This document shows positions 6,902 to 12,660 of a DNA stretch of 14,764 nucleotides, one piece after another. Made by a program: the position numbers and the translations under genes. The notes beneath the pieces are model-generated. The model did no database searches and was not told the DNA's origin. It was given only the letters and a program-made list of their open reading frames with translations. Position 1 is the first letter of the stretch, and every line of letters begins with the position of its first letter. Source of the DNA: Sphingobacteriales bacterium (lineage in GTDB: Bacteria; Bacteroidota; Bacteroidia; Chitinophagales; Chitinophagaceae); contig JAHEFC010000048.1 in the NCBI GenBank assembly GCA_024640385.1, positions 1 through 14,764 on the forward strand, read 5' to 3'.

Positions 6902-7294
6902 ATGAGGTATCGCTGGTCCATAGCTTTATTTCTCCTGTTTATTTATATTCAACCTGCAGGAGCCCTCAGGGAGTTGCTCAAACTTCCCTTGCTGGCGGAG
7001 CATTATTTCGACCACCAGGAGGAAAATCAGAAAATGAACCTGGCCAGTTTTCTGATATCACATTACTATACTGAAGACGGAACAGATTATGATGCGGAGG
7101 AAGACAGCAAGCTTCCTTTCAAATCAGCCGATCAGATCCCTTCCGGCGGTGCAATCGCAGTGTCGCCACCAGCCAGTTCAGAAATAATCACCCGTCCGGA
7201 TCTTTCACTGATCAGAAATTATGTGATCCTGGACGATGAACATATCCCATCAGGTCATCTCGATGCCATCTGGCAGCCTCCCCGTCATTGCTGA
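6902..7294 (+). CDS. Small secreted protein, possibly metal-homeostasis associated
   Basis: A 130-residue protein with a signal peptide (MRYRWSIALFLLFIYIQPAGA, cleavage near 21). The mature part contains LRELLKLPLLAEHYFDHQEEN (22-42), then NLASFLISHYY, an acidic stretch (TDYDAEED, 61-68) and LPFKSADQIP. From memory, short Bacteroidota proteins with 'LKLP.L.EHY..H' and 'LPFKS' sit at the head of heavy-metal RND efflux (CusA/CzcA-type) operons. No such pump is in this window, so that link is only suggestive. The spaced His residues and acidic patch would suit metal binding but prove nothing. It has its own strong promoter and is followed after 47 bases by the DUF2231-like gene on the same strand. 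Function remains unknown. Confidence 0.7.
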   Translation: MRYRWSIALFLLFIYIQPAGALRELLKLPLLAEHYFDHQEENQKMNLASFLISHYYTEDGTDYDAEEDSKLPFKSADQIPSGGAIAVSPPASSEIITRPDLSLIRNYVILDDEHIPSGHLDAIWQPPRHC

Positions 7295-7341
7295 ATTCTG
7301 CATCAGGCTATTTACTTTTTTTCACATTCAAATTTTAGGCA

Positions 7342-7866
7342 ATGAACGCAACACATATTCATTTGCTGCTTAATCATTTTCCGATCATCGGAACCCTGAT
7401 TGGCAGTGCTCTCTTGATCTGGGGATCTATAAAGAAACAGGATAACATAAAGATCGCAGCGTGTATGATCATCGTGGTCATGGCCCTGATGGCGATCCCG
7501 GTATTTCTGACCGGCGAACCTGCAGAAGATGCTGTAGAGAATCTTCCGGGTATCGCTGAGAACATTATTGAAGAACACGAGGAAGCTGCACAGTTCGCCA
7601 TATGGATACTTGGATTTACAGGACTTATGGCTCTTGTTTCCCTGGTTGGATATAAAATGCGTCATAAACTGGTGAAGACCGCTTTCACATTGACGCTGAT
7701 CCTTTCCGTGCTGGGTTTTGCAGCCATGGCAAGGGCAGGGTATACCGGAGGACAGGTAAGGCACACAGAATTGCGCAGTGGGGCAGTTGTTCAGGGCGAA
7801 GGTGCCGGACAAGAGTCGGAAGGGGAGACCAAGGCCTCCGGTGAGAAAGAAGAAGATGACGATTGA
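7342..7866 (+). CDS. DUF2231-like four-helix membrane protein
   Basis: A 174-residue inner-membrane protein resembling DUF2231. It begins NATHIHLLLNHFPIIGTLIG, the family-like 'HxH....HFP...' opening, with hydrophobic helices near 9-29, 37-57, 85-104 and 110-131. H5, H7 and H12 at the start of helix 1, H79 in the EEHEEAA loop and H141 after helix 4 could bind a metal or haem, but no such binding is established from sequence. The segment FLTGEPAEDAVENLPG follows helix 2, and GYTGGQVRHTE follows helix 4. The C-terminus is a highly acidic, low-complexity tail (from about 153 to 174). It is probably co-transcribed with the small secreted protein 47 bases upstream. The following Gfo/Idh/MocA gene is 117 bases away, beyond a hairpin, and may be a separate unit. 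Confidence 0.78.
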   Translation: MNATHIHLLLNHFPIIGTLIGSALLIWGSIKKQDNIKIAACMIIVVMALMAIPVFLTGEPAEDAVENLPGIAENIIEEHEEAAQFAIWILGFTGLMALVSLVGYKMRHKLVKTAFTLTLILSVLGFAAMARAGYTGGQVRHTELRSGAVVQGEGAGQESEGETKASGEKEEDDD

Positions 7867-7871
7867 TCAGC

Positions 7872-7904
7872 GGGAAGGGTGGGTATATCCCGCCCTTTCT
7901 TCCC
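7872..7904 (+). terminator. Possible terminator hairpin after the DUF2231-like gene
   Basis: Six bases after the stop, GGGTGGG (7877-7883) can pair with CCCGCCC (7889-7895) across a TATAT loop. The outer GGGAA (7872-7876) pairs with TTCCC (7900-7904) across a three-base bulge. The downstream sequence is pyrimidine-rich but not a clean U-tract, so this is a weak intrinsic-terminator candidate. Confidence 0.4.
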
Positions 7905-7983
7905 TTCCCCGGCAGATATACCTGAAAAATGACGTAATTTATCGCTCCATTAAATAGAACCAACAATACCAAAACTCTGATTA

Positions 7984-9255
7984 ATGAACAGTAAACCCAG
8001 GTCGTCCAGCCGCAGGAAATTCATCAAAGAAGCAGCAACATTATTAGGAGGAATAATCATCGTTCCCCGTCATGTAATAGGAAAGGGATATATCCCTCCA
8101 AGCGATAAACTGACCAAGGCCATCATTGGTGTAGGCGGAATGGGTGTGAACCATATACCATATGGTGATACGCCGGTGATCGCAGTTTGCGATGTGAACA
8201 AATTGCACCTTGACGCCGCTGTTGCGAAGATAGGAGGCGGCGTAAAATCGTTTAAAGATTACCGTGAGTTATTGCTTATGAAGGATGTGGATATTGTACA
8301 TATCGCAACGCCCCCGCACTGGCATGCATTAATGTCCATTGATGCAGTGAAAGCAGGGAAAGATGTATGGTGTGAGAAGCCCATGACCCGTACAATTGGT
8401 GAAGGCAGAAAGGTGGAAGAAGCTGTAAAGCAATACGGCAAGATGTTCAGGCTGAATACCTGGTTCCGTTTTGAGGATAATTTCTACGGTATGAAAACGA
8501 CGGTCAAGCCCATCAAGAAACTGGTGCAGAGCGGTTTATTGGGCTGGCCATTGAAAGTGACCATCAGCAAGCATACCGGATTCGACTGGAAATTTTATTG
8601 GATAGGAAGAACAGACCTGGTTGAGCAGCCTGTACCTGATTACCTGGATTATGAAATGTGGCTGGGTCCTGCTCCCAGGAAGCCCTACCACGAGCATCGG
8701 GTAGGCCAGACCTTCCGTGGTTATTGGGATTATGATGGAGGTGGACTGGGTGATATGGGCCAGCACTATATGGACCCTGTGCAATATTTCCTGGGCAAGG
8801 ATGATACAAGTCCTGTGTCAGTAGAGGTTGATGCGGATAAGCAAGACTCCGATGCAGTAGGTACATTCAGAAGGATCGTGTACACCTACGACGATGGTTG
8901 CCAGATCATCCTGGATGGTGATGCCAGGGAGGTGGGTGCTGCATATATTGAAGGTCCCAAAGGGAAATTATTTCCCGAATTCAAATCAGACATACCAGAC
9001 CTGGAGGCCAAGCTCAGGCAATTCCCTGAACCCGAACCACAGGTGTCCAGTTTCATTACCTCGGTAAAAGAACGAAAGACATTCGCGTTGAATGAATCCA
9101 ACGGACATCGTTCCTGCACCCTTGTGAATATGGGTAAGATAGCGATGCAGCTGAACCGGAACCTGAAATTCGACCCGGTAAGGCAGGTATTCATCAACGA
9201 TGATGATGCGAATAAACTGGCCTACCAGGGTATGCGGGCACCATGGCATGTCTGA
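7984..9255 (+). CDS. Tat-exported Gfo/Idh/MocA family oxidoreductase
   Basis: A 423-residue NAD(P)-dependent oxidoreductase, probably oxidising, reducing or epimerising a sugar or cyclitol in the periplasm. The N-terminus contains SSRRKFIKEAATLLGGIII, a twin-arginine signal. The Rossmann domain begins at AIIGVGGMG (G49-x-G-x-x-G54). The family EKP motif is at 131-133 (WCEKPM). The substrate-domain motif GGGLGDMGQHYMD (252-264) gives the likely catalytic H261 and D264. The end MRAPWHV is typical of the Bacteroidota exported subgroup. A bound cofactor such as NADP would explain folding before Tat export. The gene lies 117 bases after the DUF2231-like gene and 28 bases before mbfA, but no shared pathway with either is evident. 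The substrate is unknown. Confidence 0.9.
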   Translation: MNSKPRSSSRRKFIKEAATLLGGIIIVPRHVIGKGYIPPSDKLTKAIIGVGGMGVNHIPYGDTPVIAVCDVNKLHLDAAVAKIGGGVKSFKDYRELLLMKDVDIVHIATPPHWHALMSIDAVKAGKDVWCEKPMTRTIGEGRKVEEAVKQYGKMFRLNTWFRFEDNFYGMKTTVKPIKKLVQSGLLGWPLKVTISKHTGFDWKFYWIGRTDLVEQPVPDYLDYEMWLGPAPRKPYHEHRVGQTFRGYWDYDGGGLGDMGQHYMDPVQYFLGKDDTSPVSVEVDADKQDSDAVGTFRRIVYTYDDGCQIILDGDAREVGAAYIEGPKGKLFPEFKSDIPDLEAKLRQFPEPEPQVSSFITSVKERKTFALNESNGHRSCTLVNMGKIAMQLNRNLKFDPVRQVFINDDDANKLAYQGMRAPWHV

Positions 9256-9283
9256 TCTTTTTTGATCAGTTAAAAAATGCACC

Positions 9284-10381
9284 ATGACACTGAAAAATAT
9301 TCAAACGGAAGTTGATGCAGCTTATCTGTATGATAAGCTTGCAGATCATGAAGAAGACAAACTGGTAGCTAATGTGTTCAGGCAGATGAGTGAGATCGAG
9401 CGGGGGCATGCTAAGGCATTCATCAGTAAAATGGGAGACGGCGCAGCTCAAATGCCTGCTCCTTCTAAACGGGCCAGGGTTCTCAACTCCATTGGTAAGA
9501 TATTTGGATACAGTTATGTGTTGGGTGTGTTGATGGATACGGAGAAGTCCATTGCCGGTGCCACCATTGCTGCAAAGAAAAATGCAAAGATCGAAGTCAC
9601 TGGCACAGAAACCAGTCATGTTAAGATCCTCAATTCGTTGTTGACCAAGCAGGGTAAAGTAAAGGGTACAACGCTGGCCAGGTTTGAAAAAAGCCACCGG
9701 TCTGTTGGAGGAAATGCATTGCGTGCTGCTGTGTTGGGTGGGAATGATGGCCTGGTGTCTAATTTCTCGCTGGTCATGGGTATTGCGGGTGCTACCAATG
9801 GAGGACAGGGTGTTTTGTTAGCAGGACTTGCAGGTTTGCTCGCAGGTGCCTTATCAATGGCATTAGGTGAATGGATATCCGTAAAAAGCTCGCAGGAATT
9901 ATCTGAGAACCAGATGCAGCTTGAAATGGATGAACTGGTCGCCAATCCGGAAGGGGAGCAACAGGAGCTTGCGCTTATCTATATGTCCAATGGCATACCG
10001 GAAGGGCAGGCAAAACAAATGGCTGCAGATGTCATGAAAGACCCTAAGCATGCACATGCGGTCCTGGTAAAGGAAGAGCTTGGCATTAACCCCGAAGAAC
10101 TTGAAGGTTCGGCAATGGAAGCCGCAGTGTTTTCATTTATATTATTTGCCATAGGGGCGATCATCCCGGTAGCACCATTTCTGTTTACAACCGGGATGAA
10201 AGCGATTTATATCAGTGTGATATTGAGCGCGGCAGGATTATTCCTGATCGGGTCTGCTATTACCTTGTTCACCGGTAAATCCATCTGGTTTTCCGGATTC
10301 AGACAGGTCATATTCGGGTTAATGGCGGCAGCCATCACATTTGGAATAGGCAAACTGATCGGGGTCAGCGTTACAGGTTGA
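9284..10381 (+). CDS. mbfA: MbfA-type ferritin-like/VIT1 fusion, probable iron exporter
   Basis: A 365-residue fusion. Residues 1 to about 130 form a rubrerythrin/ferritin-like helical domain with ligand pattern E9, E23/E24, E39-x-x-H42, E87 and E109-x-x-H112, as expected for a di-iron site. From about 140 the VIT1/CCC1 domain begins at LRAAVLGGNDGLVSNFSLVMGIAGA. It has hydrophobic segments near 155-172 and 176-197, a charged loop (200-280, rich in Glu, with VKEELG) and further helices to the C-terminus. MbfA proteins of alphaproteobacteria export iron (and manganese) and protect against iron and peroxide stress. The same role is inferred here. ATG 9284 follows the oxidoreductase stop by 28 bases, so co-transcription is possible. 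No Fur/Irr-like site was identified upstream. Its stop codon directly abuts that of the convergent S9 gene. Confidence 0.88.
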   Translation: MTLKNIQTEVDAAYLYDKLADHEEDKLVANVFRQMSEIERGHAKAFISKMGDGAAQMPAPSKRARVLNSIGKIFGYSYVLGVLMDTEKSIAGATIAAKKNAKIEVTGTETSHVKILNSLLTKQGKVKGTTLARFEKSHRSVGGNALRAAVLGGNDGLVSNFSLVMGIAGATNGGQGVLLAGLAGLLAGALSMALGEWISVKSSQELSENQMQLEMDELVANPEGEQQELALIYMSNGIPEGQAKQMAADVMKDPKHAHAVLVKEELGINPEELEGSAMEAAVFSFILFAIGAIIPVAPFLFTTGMKAIYISVILSAAGLFLIGSAITLFTGKSIWFSGFRQVIFGLMAAAITFGIGKLIGVSVTG

Positions 10382-12307
10382 TCATTTCAGTGTTTCTTCC
10401 AGCCATTTGTAAAATTCCTTCTGCCATACTAATGCAGTTTGTGCATGTAACACCCAGTGGTTCTCATCGGGCAGTACAATTAATTTGCTCTTAATGCCAC
10501 GAAGTTGTGCGGCTTGAAAGGCCTGCATGCCCTGCTCGAGCGGGACCCTGTAATCTTTTGCGCCATGGTAGATCAGGATCGGTGTATTCCAGTTGGCGAC
10601 GAAATTACTGGGGTTGAATTCTTTGTAAGACTTTTGCGCCGCTGCGTTTTTCAGATCCCAATAAGGGCCTCCATAATCCCAGTCAACAAAGAAAAGTTCT
10701 TCTGTTGAGCCATACATGCTCCTGAAATCAAAAATACCATCATGGGCAATGAATGTCTTAAACCTGTTCTTATGTATTCCCGCAAGCATAAAAACGGAAT
10801 AACCTCCGTAGCTCGCACCCACACATCCCAGCCTGTTCTTGTCAACAAAGGGTTCCTTGCTTAGAGCGTCAATAGCGTAGAGATAGTCCTGCATCACAAT
10901 ACCCCCATGGTCTTTACTGATCTGCTCGTTCCATTTGGTGCCATGACCTGGCATGCCCCTGCGGTTGGGAGCAACAACAATATATCCATTGCTGGCCATG
11001 AGCTGCAGGTTCCACCGGAAAGAATAAAATTGAGTCAGCGGAGACTGCGGACCACCCTGGCAATATAATAGAGTGGGATATTTTTTATTCTTGTCGAAAT
11101 TCGGAGGATACACTACCCATACCAGCATTTGTTTTCCGTCGATGGTTTTTACGAACCTTCTTTCTGTTTTAACCATGCTGATCTTCGCATAAGCATCATC
11201 GTTAACATGGGTGAGTTGCTTCATGTTGCCGTTGTTGACATCAACGGTATACAATTCAGTGGCATGGTTCATATCGTTGCGGGCAACAACCAGTGTGTTT
11301 CCATTTTGCCCAACCACGGCAGTTACATCAAAATCACCTTTTGTGATCTGCCGTATAACCGGTGCGATCTTTGTTAGTCCGGGATAGATCACATTGAACA
11401 ACTGCAGGGTTCCGTCAATAGGCGCGGTAAAGAACAGGCTTTTGCCGTCGCTGGCCCATGTATAGGATTCAACATGGATATCATCTCTTTGAGCAGTCAG
11501 GTTCATAACAGACTTATTGCTCATATTCATGACCACCAGGTCCTGCTTGTCGGCTTCATAACCATCGCGCTTCATTTGTAGCCATGCAAGCTGCCCTGCC
11601 GTATTGAAACTTGGGTTAACATCATATCCTTTATTGGTTTCAGTAAGATTGGATGTTTTACCCGTAGCCAGATCATAGGAATAGAGATCGGTATTGGTGC
11701 TGACGGCATATGCGGTGCCATATTTCTTTTTAGATGCGTATACCACTGTTTTGCCGTCTGGGCTCCATACATAGTCTTCAGGTCCACCAAATGGTTTTAA
11801 AGGTGAATCGTATGGTTGGTCCTTCATCAGGTCGATCGGGTCGCCGGTCACAGTGCCGTTAACAAGTGGTTGCAGCATCACGTGATTGTATTTGCCATCT
11901 TCCCATTCATCCCAGTGGCGATAATTGAGCTGATCGTAGATCAGCGCATTGCTTTTTGTAAGTTGGGGATAGAAGTCAGTGCCTGTAACAGGTTTTACCT
12001 TCACTTCAGCCGATGTCAGGAGATATTTTCCATCAGGTGAGATCTTGGGATTATTGAGAAATTCTGTGGTCGATGTTACAAGTCCCGGTGTTCCACCTTC
12101 AAGAGGCATTACATATGTCTTAGAACTGCTTTTGTTTTCGGTAATATCAGGAGTGCTTACTGAGTAGACAACAGAGTTGCCAGCTTTTGAAATGCCCTTA
12201 CCGCTTATACGCCCCAGGCTCCAGAGGGTTTCAGGGGTCATCAGATTCTGGGCGATCGAAAAGGAAGAAATGAGAAAAGTAGCAAGAAACAGCAACCGGA
12301 ATTTCAT
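10382..12307 (-). CDS. Secreted S9 family prolyl oligopeptidase, DPP5-like dipeptidyl peptidase
   Basis: A 641-residue serine peptidase, expected to release dipeptides from oligopeptide N-termini in the periplasm. MKFRLLFLATFLISSFSIAQ is a Sec signal peptide. The mature start NLMTPETLWSLGRIS is typical of the S9C/DPP5 branch, as in Porphyromonas gingivalis DPP5, which has similar length. A beta-propeller follows (about 35-375; recurring SPDGK, WSPDGKTVVY and WASDGKSLFF blades). The alpha/beta-hydrolase domain (about 390-640) has the triad S499 (GASYGG), D585 (GAKDYRVP) and H617 (ENHWV), plus an oxyanion-type NRRGMPGHG loop. All catalytic residues are present. A perfect TACTTTTG box lies 16 bases before the ATG. 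Its stop abuts the mbfA stop with no gap, so any terminator must lie within a coding sequence. Confidence 0.93.
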   Translation of the reverse strand: MKFRLLFLATFLISSFSIAQNLMTPETLWSLGRISGKGISKAGNSVVYSVSTPDITENKSSSKTYVMPLEGGTPGLVTSTTEFLNNPKISPDGKYLLTSAEVKVKPVTGTDFYPQLTKSNALIYDQLNYRHWDEWEDGKYNHVMLQPLVNGTVTGDPIDLMKDQPYDSPLKPFGGPEDYVWSPDGKTVVYASKKKYGTAYAVSTNTDLYSYDLATGKTSNLTETNKGYDVNPSFNTAGQLAWLQMKRDGYEADKQDLVVMNMSNKSVMNLTAQRDDIHVESYTWASDGKSLFFTAPIDGTLQLFNVIYPGLTKIAPVIRQITKGDFDVTAVVGQNGNTLVVARNDMNHATELYTVDVNNGNMKQLTHVNDDAYAKISMVKTERRFVKTIDGKQMLVWVVYPPNFDKNKKYPTLLYCQGGPQSPLTQFYSFRWNLQLMASNGYIVVAPNRRGMPGHGTKWNEQISKDHGGIVMQDYLYAIDALSKEPFVDKNRLGCVGASYGGYSVFMLAGIHKNRFKTFIAHDGIFDFRSMYGSTEELFFVDWDYGGPYWDLKNAAAQKSYKEFNPSNFVANWNTPILIYHGAKDYRVPLEQGMQAFQAAQLRGIKSKLIVLPDENHWVLHAQTALVWQKEFYKWLEETLK

Positions 12308-12323
12308 ATAGAAAATATTTGAC

Positions 12324-12331
12324 CAAAAGTA
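12324..12331 (-). promoter_or_regulatory. -7 promoter box (TACTTTTG) of the S9 peptidase gene
   Basis: The minus strand reads TACTTTTG, a full TAnnTTTG match, ending 16 bases before ATG 12307. The expected -33 region falls inside the terminator hairpin of the preceding gene and shows no TTG, so the promoter would depend mainly on its -7 box. Confidence 0.5.
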
Positions 12332-12332
12332 G

Positions 12333-12368
12333 CAATAAAAAAAGTCCCCCCGTTTCCAGGGAGACTTT
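12333..12368 (-). terminator. Intrinsic terminator of the SprB-repeat gene
   Basis: On the minus strand AAAGTCTCCC (12368-12359) pairs with GGGGGACTTT (12350-12341) in a 10-bp stem with one G-U pair and an 8-base loop. It is followed by a run rich in U (TTTTATT region, 12340-12333). It begins 22 bases after the stop at 12391. The plus strand lacks a matching U-tract, so it acts leftward. Confidence 0.8.
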
Positions 12369-12390
12369 GTATTGTGGCTTTTCGAAGTGA

Positions 12391-12660
12391 CTAGCGAGAT
12401 GTTGCATCGATCATTCTTCCGGTGATCATGTAGCTGCCTACAGTCACCTTGTAAATGATCGCAGTTCTTGCATTGTTCGGAACCATGTATTCGATCCTGT
12501 TCTCAACGTTGGCATTTACCTGGCCTTTGTTGATCTCCGCGATCCTGCGCCCGTTCATATCGAAGATCTGTACCACCGCTTTACCTGCTACAGGTGAAGT
12601 GAAGTTGATGAAGATCCTGTCTGTGAATGGATTCGGGTAAGCTTTAACCATAAGGTTCGT
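12391..12660 (-). other. T9SS type A C-terminal sorting domain
   Basis: About 90 residues starting VKAYPNPFTDRIFINF, continuing GKAVVQIFDMNGRRIAEI and ending IIYKVTVGSYMITGRMI. The YPNPF opening, 'V.I.D..G' strand and Y-x-V-x-V near the end are the hallmarks of the type A sorting signal, which is cleaved when cargo is attached to the cell surface or released. Confidence 0.88.

Noticed and set aside
7312..7812. Long minus-strand open frame (166 codons) opposite the DUF2231-like gene
   Set aside because: It is Cys- and His-rich with no recognisable domain and lies opposite a gene with clear membrane helices. It is a shadow frame.
9253..9268. TGATC-T6-GATCA inverted repeat after the oxidoreductase stop, considered as a terminator
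   Set aside because: The stem is only five weak base pairs with the T-run in the loop rather than after it.
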